From an uncultured Lachnospiraceae bacterium (GTDB lineage: Bacteria; Bacillota; Clostridia; Lachnospirales; Lachnospiraceae), in assembly GCA_910587765.1 (NCBI GenBank), contig CAJUNR010000036.1:1-41348 (forward strand): a DNA stretch of 41,348 bases. Direction: 5' to 3'. This document shows positions 8,360 through 15,283 of the stretch, in pieces. Under the pieces are notes generated by a model, which saw nothing but the letters and a program-made list of their open reading frames with translations, did not search any database and had not been told where the DNA came from. The first letter of the stretch is position 1; every line of letters begins with the position of its first letter. A program made the position numbers and the translations under genes.

Positions 8360-9193
8360 TCAGGCTCCCTCTTTCTGGCAGACCGGACAGTACACGCTGC
8401 TCCTTCCACCGACCGTGATGCGACGGAGGGCCTCTTTGCAGACCGGGCACGGCCCGCCTCCGTGACCGTAAACCTGCAGAAACGGAGTGTTGCGATAGTC
8501 CCGGCCTCTGGTTTCCAGATACTCTTCCGCCGTAATCCGGTTCTTTTCAATGAAATAGGCAAGACGCTCCGGAATCACTTTTGCCAGACGCTCCCATTCC
8601 CCGGCTGTCAGGCTGTTTGCCGGACGGGTCGGGCAAAGCCCTGCCGTGAATAAAATCTCATCGGAATAGATATTTCCGATGCCTGCGATAATCTTCTGGT
8701 CAAGCAGACATTCCTTGATCGTCTTCCTGCGCTTTCCCAGATGAGCGCTCAGATACTTCCCTGTCAGCCCGCGGTCAAACGGCTCCAGTCCCAGTTTTCC
8801 GCTCCCACTGTAAGTATCCGTTTCCTCCCTGCGAAGCAGCCAGAAGCGCCCGAACCGGCGCATATCGGAAAACCGCAATTCCCGTCCGCCGCCAAGCGCA
8901 AAGATCACATGCGTATGCTTCTCTTCCCCCAACTCTGCAGGAGTAAGCAGCAGGCGCCCGGTCATTCTTAAATGAAGCCGGATGCAGTCGCCGCTTTCCA
9001 GCAGAATCGTCAGAAATTTTCCTCTGCGCGCCATACCTGATATGACCTGTCCGGTCACCTGCCGGCAAAATTCATCCGCCGCCGGACGGGCGGCAACTTC
9101 CGGACGCCTTACCGTCACTTTCTCAATCTCAAGTCCCCGCAGCTGCGGTTCCAGCACCCTCTTTATCGTCTCAACCTCCGGCAGTTCCGGCAT
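8360..9193 (-). CDS. mutM: Formamidopyrimidine-DNA glycosylase
   Basis: 277 residues, the family's usual length. It removes oxidised purines such as 8-oxoguanine and cuts the abasic site by beta,delta-elimination. The N-terminus PELPEVETIKR supplies the catalytic Pro (after Met removal) and Glu3; Lys in GRRGKF-type strand ARRGKFLTILLESGD is the conserved beta-turn lysine. The H2TH region is DQKIIAGIGNIYSDEILF. The C-terminal zinc finger CPVCKEALRRI...SSVYCPVCQ has all four cysteines. The start overlaps the end of the preceding membrane-protein gene by 23 bases, so translation is probably coupled. It is the last gene of a three-gene operon. Confidence 0.97.
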   Translation of the reverse strand: MPELPEVETIKRVLEPQLRGLEIEKVTVRRPEVAARPAADEFCRQVTGQVISGMARRGKFLTILLESGDCIRLHLRMTGRLLLTPAELGEEKHTHVIFALGGGRELRFSDMRRFGRFWLLRREETDTYSGSGKLGLEPFDRGLTGKYLSAHLGKRRKTIKECLLDQKIIAGIGNIYSDEILFTAGLCPTRPANSLTAGEWERLAKVIPERLAYFIEKNRITAEEYLETRGRDYRNTPFLQVYGHGGGPCPVCKEALRRITVGGRSSVYCPVCQKEGA

Positions 9194-9743
9194 AATCCTC
9201 CTGTCCTTTCCCTTTCTGCATCTTTCTTCTGAATCCTGTCACGCACCATGCCGCCGCATACAGCAGAACATAGCTTCCCGCCAGAGAAAGAACCACGATG
9301 TATCTTTTCCTAAGTCCGGCGGTATAACTCTCTGCCGTCTGATCCGGTTCGACGGTAATATAGGAGCGGTTGACAGGAATGATCAGTACCCGCCGCTCTA
9401 CGGTCGTACCCGCATCCACAATCTTCTGCCCCAAACTGCGGGCAGTCGCCTCTTCTTTCCATTGATAGCCACCCCCGCCGGTATCCCGGTAATAGACCAT
9501 GTAAACCGTCCTTGTAGGATTCATGCGGCGGTTACGCCCGACTGCATTTTTGTTTTTCACCTGAACGGGCAGCACCTGACGCGGTGAAAAGGTATAAATT
9601 CCTTTGTCCTCATAGCTGTCGGCCGGAAGCAGGGTGAGCAGATTCCGGACGGAATGATACCCCGCAACCGCTGACAGAATCAAAAGCGCCAGTCCGACCG
9701 TAAAAATCGTGGATGTAAATTTCTTCTTTGTCATTCCGGACAT
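9171..9743 (-). CDS. Membrane protein of unknown function (DUF3592-like size)
   Basis: 190 residues with an N-terminal helix (FTSTIFTVGLALLILSAVAGY, ~9-29) and a second near residues 148-168 (YIVVLSLAGSYVLLYAAAWCV), so about 115 residues face outside between them. That middle part includes TYTVYMVYYRDTGG-like strands and ERRVLIIPVNRSYITVEPDQTAESY. The end is basic. I do not recognise the family with certainty; the two-helix layout with a beta-rich middle resembles DUF3592 proteins. GGGAGGAG precedes the ATG at 9743. It overlaps the thioesterase gene by 13 bases and mutM by 23, so all three genes are translationally linked. Confidence 0.6.
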   Translation of the reverse strand: MSGMTKKKFTSTIFTVGLALLILSAVAGYHSVRNLLTLLPADSYEDKGIYTFSPRQVLPVQVKNKNAVGRNRRMNPTRTVYMVYYRDTGGGGYQWKEEATARSLGQKIVDAGTTVERRVLIIPVNRSYITVEPDQTAESYTAGLRKRYIVVLSLAGSYVLLYAAAWCVTGFRRKMQKGKGQEDYAGTAGG

Positions 9744-10201
9744 GCTTTTCTCCTCCCTGTCAGCCTCTGTCCCGGCTGCTCCGGCTGCGGAGCCGTTTCC
9801 AGAGCGGACATCATCTTCCCGTAGAGCGCCGGAAGCGCCCTTTTGATATTGACCGGTTTTCCGTCCTTTGTCAAATAGCAGTGCCTGGACGCGGCCACCG
9901 CGCGCACCTCCTGCGTTTTTTCATCTCTCATCACATAAGCGATCTCATATTTTACGCCTTTGAAGGAGCGAAGCGACACTTCGATGCAGATTCTGTCCCC
10001 AAAACGCGTCATCGCCCGGTACTCGCACTGTACGCTCAGCACCGGGCTTATGATTCCCGCCTCCTCCACTGCCCGGTAGGGAAAACCCATCTCGTCCATA
10101 TACGCGATTCTGGCCTCCTCCATCCAGCGGATGTAATTGGAATGATGGATAATTCCCATCTGATCGGTCTCGTAATACTGTGCCTGATGTGTATAGATCA
10201 T
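9731..10201 (-). CDS. Acyl-CoA thioesterase, YbgC/FadM hotdog family
   Basis: 156 residues of the 4HBT hotdog fold. The motif YYETDQMGIIHHSNYIRWMEEAR contains the catalytic Asp (residue ~13) and the HxxN(Y) signature of YbgC/FadM thioesterases, which hydrolyse acyl-CoA thioesters. The extra tail after residue ~135 (ALETAPQPEQPGQRLTGRRK) is low-complexity and overlaps the next gene. AGGAGG-like sequence (AGGACAGGAT... on the minus strand) lies before ATG. It is first in an operon with a membrane protein and mutM; the pairing with DNA repair has no evident functional meaning. Confidence 0.9.
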   Translation of the reverse strand: MIYTHQAQYYETDQMGIIHHSNYIRWMEEARIAYMDEMGFPYRAVEEAGIISPVLSVQCEYRAMTRFGDRICIEVSLRSFKGVKYEIAYVMRDEKTQEVRAVAASRHCYLTKDGKPVNIKRALPALYGKMMSALETAPQPEQPGQRLTGRRKACPE

Positions 10202-10239
10202 CCTGTCCTCCTGTGTCTGCGCTTTTCTGTTCCGCCCCC

Positions 10240-10248
10240 ATTATAGCA
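10240..10248 (-). promoter_or_regulatory. Extended -10 promoter of the thioesterase-mutM operon
   Basis: On the minus strand TGCTATAAT forms an extended -10 box 39 bases before the ATG. The -35 region is weak, which is common when the TGn extension is present. Confidence 0.5.
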
Positions 10249-10313
10249 TATCTGTTCTTCCAAAGGAATCTTTATCCCAAAGGCTTCAGATTTTTCTGTA
10301 TTGACAGCAGGTT

Positions 10314-10670
10314 TCATGATTTCCAAACAGAACCGGTATTTTCAATCCTCCGTAAACTCAAACAGTTCCGGAGGCTATAGTATCTTTGGCTGCCGCGGTT
10401 GCAGATAAAATCCACTTCCAACCGTTTGCCTGCTGAGTATCAGCGGCAACCCTCCATATGTGCAATAATCCAGCCATACATCGTATTTATCCCCGGAATA
10501 TGCCGAAACATATTCCGAAAAGGACAGTGGATATACCCGAACTTCATCACCACGCCCACGAAATTCTGTCAGCACATCGGAAGAAAGAAATTTTGAATTG
10601 CTTCCTGTTACATAAATATCCAGATTTTCCCGAAGTAAGTTTTGGCTGATCAAAAGCCGGATTGATTGCG
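10314..10670 (-). pseudogene. Degraded AAA_14/DUF4143 ATP-binding protein
   Basis: One frame (from about 10670 to 10425) reads SLITQSIRLLISQNLLRENL...DIYVTGSNSKFLSSDVLTEFRGRG...VYPLSFSEYVSAY...YGGLPLILSRQT, the middle of an AAA_14 ATPase. A second frame then gives RLEVDFICNRGSQRYYSLRN, which belongs to the C-terminal DUF4143 nuclease-like domain (EVDF is the PD-(D/E)XK strand). The Walker A N-terminus is missing and about 150 residues between the two pieces are deleted at about 10420-10430, with a frameshift. It directly follows the sirtuin gene. Confidence 0.75.
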
Positions 10671-11537
10671 TTATAAGCGATTAAGTACCTCCCCGATATC
10701 CCCGTCAATACAGACAGACTGCCCTTCTATCTCCTGCGGGCAGACGGCCTCCCCATGATTGACGCAGGCATACACGGCCCTCGGATTCGCCGCCGTCATC
10801 CGCCAGAAGGGATATTTGATAATGCCTGGAGTGTTCATACCAACGCCAAGTTCCAGAAACAGCACCGGAAGCCCTTTATGCCTGCGGATAAAATCCGAAT
10901 ATCTTTCACCTGCCTGATACCATCCTTTGTCTTGAACAAAGGTGTCATCCGCTCTTAAATTCATCGTCATCGGTTTTCCGCATACCGGACAATGGGGAAT
11001 CAGCCCGGCAGGTATTTTCATATCCGCCTGCCGTGCGACCATATCACGAATAGCCTTTTCATTATCACAAGTGGCATTGTGGCAAGGCTCACTGCATTGA
11101 AATAATCCATAATCGCCCTGCGTGTAAAACAATCTGTGTTTATCAAATCCCGCTTTTTGAAACTGGTGGTCGACATTGGTTGTCAGCACAAAGTAATCTT
11201 TGTCTTTTACAAGTTCAAACAATCTTTTATAAGTTCCGTTATCGCTGTCCATATAGCGATTGATAAAGACATATCTTGACCAATACGCCCAATATTCTTC
11301 AAGGCTCTCAAAAGGATGAAAACCGCCGGAATACATATCTCTGAAACCATATTTTTTTATAAAGTCCGGGAAATTATCTTCAAATCGTTGTCCTGTGTAG
11401 GTAAAGCCTGCTGAAGCGGATAATCCCGCACCTGCTCCTATTATGATTGTATCTGATTTCTGTAAAAGCGCTCTGAAACGCTTTACGTTATCCGAGCAGC
11501 TTTTTGTAGATGTCGTAATCTTCCTCTTTGAAAACAT
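10671..11537 (-). CDS. SirTM-class sirtuin ADP-ribosyltransferase
   Basis: 288 residues. The start is set at the ATG at 11537 (MFSKRKITTS), which has AAGGTGG seven bases upstream and overlaps the end of the macrodomain gene by 50 bases. The NAD-binding Rossmann part shows IIIGAGAGLSASAGFTY and TTNVDHQFQKAGFDKHRLFY. Where deacetylase sirtuins have the catalytic His, this protein has Gln in TQGDYG, as in the SirTM class that ADP-ribosylates lipoylated GcvH-L instead of deacetylating. A Cys-rich region (CSEPCHNATC; HCPVCGKPM) likely binds zinc. Gene order macrodomain then SirTM matches the known pairing. The GcvH-L and lipoate ligase genes of the studied operons are absent here. Confidence 0.9.
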   Translation of the reverse strand: MFSKRKITTSTKSCSDNVKRFRALLQKSDTIIIGAGAGLSASAGFTYTGQRFEDNFPDFIKKYGFRDMYSGGFHPFESLEEYWAYWSRYVFINRYMDSDNGTYKRLFELVKDKDYFVLTTNVDHQFQKAGFDKHRLFYTQGDYGLFQCSEPCHNATCDNEKAIRDMVARQADMKIPAGLIPHCPVCGKPMTMNLRADDTFVQDKGWYQAGERYSDFIRRHKGLPVLFLELGVGMNTPGIIKYPFWRMTAANPRAVYACVNHGEAVCPQEIEGQSVCIDGDIGEVLNRL

Positions 11538-12267
11538 TGAATACCACCTTTTCAAGTCTTTGATCTGCCTGCAAAAAACGGGCAACTGTCTGTACCGCAA
11601 TTTCAGCCGCTTTTTCCTGCGGAAAATGAAACTCTCCTGTGGAAATGCAGCAAAAAGCGATGCTTTTTAAACCTTTATCAGACGCCAGTTCCAAACAGGA
11701 TTTATAACAATCCGCAAGCTGCTCACAATGCTTTTTCGTTAAAATCCCTGCTACAATCGGTCCGACTGTGTGAAGGACATAGCTGCATGGAAGATTGAAT
11801 GCGGGTGTAATTTTCGCTTTTCCTGTCGGCTCGTCATATCCCTGCTCCGTCATTAGCTCATCGCAGGCCAGACGCAACTGGATACCGCTGACGCTGTGAA
11901 TGATGTTGTCCACGCAGGAGTGACAAGGTACAAAGCATCCCCTTAAAGCACGGTTGGCGGCATTGACAATCGCATCTATCTTTAATGTGGTAATATCTCC
12001 ACGCCAAAGGATAAGTTTATGATTGACAGGAGATGCGGGCAGGGCATCACTGTCGGTAATCCCTTTTTCCTCAACCTCTGCACTTAAATATTCGTCCTGC
12101 ACTTTTAGAAACCCCTTTCCAATCGGACGAGGGGCGCGTATGTTCATAAGGCTTCTAAGAAGCCGTTTCTGTTCCTCTGTATCATCCGGAATTTCCATAC
12201 TTCTATATTGCGGCATCTCTGATAAAAGCTCCTTAATCAGATATCGCCTTTTTTCACTATGTGTCAT
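11488..12267 (-). CDS. Zinc-type macrodomain, protein-ADP-ribose hydrolase
   Basis: 259 residues: an N-terminal helical extension (to ~75), then a macrodomain. DAIVNAANRALRGCF holds the ADP-ribose contact Asn-Ala-Ala-Asn, and GCFVPCHSCVDNIIHS has the Cys/His cluster seen in zinc-dependent macrodomains. TVGPIVAGILTKKHCEQLADCYKSCL and AFCCISTGEFHFPQEKAAEIAV complete the fold. Enzymes of this class remove ADP-ribose from proteins modified by the linked SirTM, so the two genes form a write-erase pair. AAAGGAGG lies ten bases before the ATG at 12267. The overlap with the sirtuin gene implies coupled translation. Confidence 0.92.
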   Translation of the reverse strand: MTHSEKRRYLIKELLSEMPQYRSMEIPDDTEEQKRLLRSLMNIRAPRPIGKGFLKVQDEYLSAEVEEKGITDSDALPASPVNHKLILWRGDITTLKIDAIVNAANRALRGCFVPCHSCVDNIIHSVSGIQLRLACDELMTEQGYDEPTGKAKITPAFNLPCSYVLHTVGPIVAGILTKKHCEQLADCYKSCLELASDKGLKSIAFCCISTGEFHFPQEKAAEIAVQTVARFLQADQRLEKVVFNVFKEEDYDIYKKLLG

Positions 12268-12336
12268 GGCGGGGTCCTCCTTTCTTACAGAAACCTTTTG
12301 AAACGTTTCTGATAATAATGTGTTTATCTGTTTTTG

Positions 12337-12357
12337 TTGTAATATTATTTATTACAA
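12337..12357. promoter_or_regulatory. Inverted repeat upstream of macrodomain-SirTM
   Basis: TTGTAATA-TTATT-TATTACAA is a perfect 8-bp inverted repeat 70 bases before the macrodomain start. A second, looser repeat AGAAAC...GTTTCT lies at about 12289-12310. Both are candidate operator sites; no bound factor is known. Confidence 0.35.
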
Positions 12358-12432
12358 TAAGATGATAGTCAGGATTTCTTTTATAATGATATGGTGTCAG
12401 GCCTCATATTTTTTGCCAATCTGAATCTTTAA

Positions 12433-12750
12433 TTAAATATACTCCTCCGTACTGCTTTTCAATAATTCCTGCAATTCTTCATCCATAAACTCAAACTCAT
12501 CGCGGATGCACAGACAGATCAGAGTTTTACCCGCAGCCGCATCCGGATACTTTTCCCTTATTCTGCGCATATGCTTTTTCTCCATACAAAAGATAAGATC
12601 CGCCCATCCGATAAGTCCGGGGGTAACCTTGATCCGCGCGCCCTGCTCTGTTCCCGCGGAGCGGACTTTATGTCCATGATAGCCGTCGAAAATTTTCTCC
12701 GCCGTCAGACTGCGTCTCCTGTTCCGGCTGCACAAAAAAAGCAGATTCAT
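12433..12750 (-). CDS. Low-molecular-weight phosphatase-like protein
   Basis: 105 residues. The start is the ATG at 12750 (MNLLFLCSRNRRRS), since GGAGGG lies inside the longer frame just upstream. The N-terminal P-loop CSRNRRRS fits the CX5R(S/T) signature of LMW protein-tyrosine phosphatases and arsenate reductases. WADLIFCMEKKHMRRI matches the middle of the family. The C-terminal acid motif, usually IPDEYxxMDPEL in this short bacterial group, reads IRDEFEFMDEEL, with Arg for Pro. Activity has not been shown for most of this group. It lies 30 nt after the next gene upstream and is probably cotranscribed. Confidence 0.8.
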   Translation of the reverse strand: MNLLFLCSRNRRRSLTAEKIFDGYHGHKVRSAGTEQGARIKVTPGLIGWADLIFCMEKKHMRRIREKYPDAAAGKTLICLCIRDEFEFMDEELQELLKSSTEEYI

Positions 12751-12780
12751 CCCGGTTCCCTCCAAATTTGTAAAACCATT

Positions 12781-13428
12781 TCAGTCAGAAGCCAAAACCG
12801 TAAGCAGAGAAGAGTATCTCTTTGAACAGTTCCGGATATCCTCTTCAGAGACGCCGTAATAAATATACAGCCTGCGGCTGATACGCCTGAGCTTCCTCAT
12901 TTCTTTTTTATTCCCGCTGTAAGAGATCCCGAACATCTCCCATTGATAATCAATTTCGATCTCCATCCTTCCGCCGCCCAGACGGATCCGGTACACATGG
13001 AAATCCATGGGAAACTGTTCATCCGGTATCTGCGCAATCCGCTCCCTCTGCCGCTGCAGCCGGTCGTACATCTTCCGAATGGATGCCTCCTCGTATACGC
13101 GCGGTCTCGGGATTGCAGACAGACCGCCCAGAAGTTCCGGCCGGTGTTCGATCATCAGACTGCCCTTCAGACATTCCTTTTGCTCTTTGTATTCCCTGCT
13201 CTCCCTGGAAAGTTCAACCGCGCCGTAATGTTTTTTCATAAACACAGCCACTTCTCTTAATGTATGCGCATTCGGACGAATGCGCCGCGCGATTCTGTTC
13301 CGTCTCAACTGAAAAATCCGGTTCCTGATGCGGATTTTCAGCGGCCGCTTTCCTGACCTGCCTGCCAGAAAGATGCTGGTCGGCCCGTCCGCTCCGCCGA
13401 TGATACTGATACTTTCTGCTGCTTTCAT
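12781..13428 (-). CDS. Soluble protein with GGADGPTSIF motif, function unknown
   Basis: 215 residues. The start is placed at the ATG at 13428 (MKAAESISIIGGADGPTSIF), with GGAG nine bases upstream; the longer frame overlaps the upstream gene. Residues ~8-20 match the motif of sodium-pumping decarboxylase beta subunits (OadB/GcdB/MmdB), where the Asp helps bind sodium inside the membrane. Here the rest is very basic and soluble (KIRIRNRIFQLRRNRIARRI), followed by YRIRLGGGRMEIEIDYQWEMFGI-type strands and helices. So it cannot be a decarboxylase subunit, despite likely automatic naming. It lies five bases after an SdpI-like gene, in the same operon. Confidence 0.6.
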   Translation of the reverse strand: MKAAESISIIGGADGPTSIFLAGRSGKRPLKIRIRNRIFQLRRNRIARRIRPNAHTLREVAVFMKKHYGAVELSRESREYKEQKECLKGSLMIEHRPELLGGLSAIPRPRVYEEASIRKMYDRLQRQRERIAQIPDEQFPMDFHVYRIRLGGGRMEIEIDYQWEMFGISYSGNKKEMRKLRRISRRLYIYYGVSEEDIRNCSKRYSSLLTVLASD

Positions 13429-13432
13429 AAAA

Positions 13433-13810
13433 TCATCTCCGATTTCCAAATTTATCAAAATATTTTTTGAGCGCCTTTTCTGTAAAAAATACGGAGCCAA
13501 TCAGGGGAATCATCTGAACAGCGCTCAGTATTCCGCCGAAAATACCTGTACAATCTTCGCTTTGCCCCACCAGCAAAAGCATACAGCCAATCGTTAACGG
13601 CAGCATAATCAGTCCGCAGATATACCATATTTTTCCGCAATACTTATGCGCAAATTCCCATGTATCTTTGTTTTTCATTGACATCGTTGTTCGGTATCCT
13701 AATACAGCGTTGATTTCTTTCGGCCCTCCGCTTAAAAAGCATCTTCCAAAAATAATCATGGTAAAAGGAATCAACAAATCTGCAACGAGCATAAAGAGCC
13801 AGAAACCCAT
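13433..13810 (-). CDS. SdpI-family membrane protein
   Basis: 125 residues starting at the ATG at 13810 (MGFWLFMLVADLLIPF), with GGGAGG six bases upstream; the open frame reaches 13888. Three or four hydrophobic helices are visible (residues ~2-22, ~68-88, ~95-115). The segment NAVLGYRTTMSMKNKDTWEFAHKYCGKIW is the SdpI/YhfL C-terminal signature (GYRT..S..N...W.FA). SdpI itself gives immunity to the SdpC toxin in Bacillus, but most relatives are of unknown role. It is followed after four bases by the GGADGPTSIF-motif gene. Confidence 0.8.
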   Translation of the reverse strand: MGFWLFMLVADLLIPFTMIIFGRCFLSGGPKEINAVLGYRTTMSMKNKDTWEFAHKYCGKIWYICGLIMLPLTIGCMLLLVGQSEDCTGIFGGILSAVQMIPLIGSVFFTEKALKKYFDKFGNRR

Positions 13811-13862
13811 AAAAATCCTCCCTGTAGTGTCTGATCTGTATTTCTGTATCTTACTTCTCTGC

Positions 13863-14264
13863 TTAAAACGTCTCCGTCTCTTCCACACAGTTTGTCTTGA
13901 TTTCTTCCACCAGCGCCTGCAGCGCGTCGATCACGTGCGGACGAATGTCTCCGCCTACCAGCACCCGCATCATATCATCCCCCACTTCCAGTTCGCCCTC
14001 GTTCAGCCACACTTTCACATAATAGATTCCGGGCATTTCATAAGTCTTTCGGATCGCCTCCCGGACCTTCTGCTCATCATGGGAGAATATAAGACCCGCA
14101 ACCGGCGGCAGTCCCTCTTTTCCCTCGCGCACACTGGCCTTCGCCGACCGACGGACCACTCCGTCGTGAAACAGATACATGCCGCAGGACGCCGCCCGCG
14201 GATCCTCTTTTGCCTCTCTCAGCCACTGGTCCATGGAAGGGACCGTCTCTCTTTCTCTGCTCAT
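13863..14264 (-). CDS. MoaE-like molybdopterin synthase subunit homologue
   Basis: 133 residues. MoaE-type features are CGMYLFHDGVVRRSAKASVREG and MRVLVGGDIRPHVIDALQALVEEIK, the latter similar to the stretch where MoaE folds against MoaD. Classical MoaE transfers sulfur to precursor Z. In this short Clostridia group the catalytic lysines are not clearly in place, and no other molybdopterin gene is in the window, so real activity is uncertain. AAAGGAG precedes the ATG. The gene follows the GNAT gene by 26 nt on the same strand. Confidence 0.6.
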   Translation of the reverse strand: MSRERETVPSMDQWLREAKEDPRAASCGMYLFHDGVVRRSAKASVREGKEGLPPVAGLIFSHDEQKVREAIRKTYEMPGIYYVKVWLNEGELEVGDDMMRVLVGGDIRPHVIDALQALVEEIKTNCVEETETF

Positions 14265-14290
14265 AGGTTCTTCTCCTTTTTTTAATAATA

Positions 14291-15043
14291 TTACTTCAGC
14301 TCTCTCACAAACTCCTCATATACCGAACTGCCGTCGAGCACCGTCCCGAACGTATCAACCCACATGGGGCGGTAACCGCATCCGGCTGCCACCATCTGGG
14401 AACCGAGGTTGGTTACGGAAGCGGAATAAAACGGAACGATCTCCATCGTCAGCAGTTCCCTCGTCAGTCTGTCCACCAGGCAGGTGCCCAGGCCGGCGCC
14501 CCTGTACGCTTCCATAACGTCCACTCCCGCCTCCCAGACACCGTCAACCGAAGAATCCGCCGCCCCTGCCGCGCCGATGATCCGCCCGCCGCACCTGGCG
14601 ATGCAGACCGCCCGGGTCGGTGTGGAACCGTTTTCATCAAAGGCGAGAGCATTTTCAAAGCCCTTCAGACCGTTCAGGGACCGAATCTTTTCGCCCATAA
14701 GAAATTCCCACTCGCAGCCCGGCGGCGCGGGTACCGGGACGGTACGCTCAAAGTCCGGAACATAGTGTATCGTCTGTCCGTAAACAAACGGCATTTCAAA
14801 GATCTCGTCCCGGCTCCTGTCCTGAAGAAGCGCTCTCACTTTTGCATGCAGACGTTCGCAGGTGCAGACCGCCACACAGTTCCGGTACGCCAAAATCTTT
14901 ATATATGGTTTCTCCGCATCTGTATTTACCGAATAGACGGTTCCCTTTCCGCCAAACGCCTCGACCGTCAGATAAAACTCCTTTGCCAGTAATTTCTCGA
15001 TTTTGTTCCGGATGATTGACTTTGTGATTGACTTTGTGCTCAT
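14291..15043 (-). CDS. GNAT-family N-acetyltransferase, two-domain type
   Basis: 250 residues. The C-terminal half holds a GNAT fold: RAVCIARCGGRIIGAAGAADS, then GVDVMEAYRGAGLGTCLVDRLTREL, with R-G-A-G-L-G as the acetyl-CoA loop, and FYSASVTNLGSQMVAAGCGYRPMW. The N-terminal ~130 residues are a separate domain with little similarity to anything I recognise (KPYIKILAYRNCVAVCTCERL), a layout seen in a group of Clostridia GNAT proteins. The substrate is unknown. It heads a run of minus-strand genes (GNAT, MoaE-like, SdpI-like, GGADGPTSIF protein, phosphatase-like). Confidence 0.8.
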   Translation of the reverse strand: MSTKSITKSIIRNKIEKLLAKEFYLTVEAFGGKGTVYSVNTDAEKPYIKILAYRNCVAVCTCERLHAKVRALLQDRSRDEIFEMPFVYGQTIHYVPDFERTVPVPAPPGCEWEFLMGEKIRSLNGLKGFENALAFDENGSTPTRAVCIARCGGRIIGAAGAADSSVDGVWEAGVDVMEAYRGAGLGTCLVDRLTRELLTMEIVPFYSASVTNLGSQMVAAGCGYRPMWVDTFGTVLDGSSVYEEFVRELK

Positions 15044-15217
15044 CTTCTCTGACCTCGCATCTTAATTAAGGATACGCATGGGTTTGCAGGGGGAAATGCT
15101 GCTTCCAGCGCAAATACGGTGCGAAAACGCTTTTATCAGCGCCTCCATAGTTTTCAGTATACTACAGGCGGGCCGAAAAACAAATAAAAACTTTTGATAA
15201 TCCGCACTCCGAAAAAC

Positions 15218-15252
15218 TTGATGAAAAAACCTTTTCCATATATAATGGAAAA
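15218..15252 (+). promoter_or_regulatory. Promoter with palindrome, AAA-ATPase gene
   Basis: TTGATG (15218-15223), 17-base spacer, TATAAT (15241-15246). The -10 lies in an inverted repeat, TTTTCCAT-ATATA-ATGGAAAA (about 15232-15252), so it is a candidate operator. The promoter position rules out the start codons that lie before it. Confidence 0.6.
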
Positions 15253-15283
15253 AGTACAAAGCTCTGGCAAGGAGGTACAAAAC

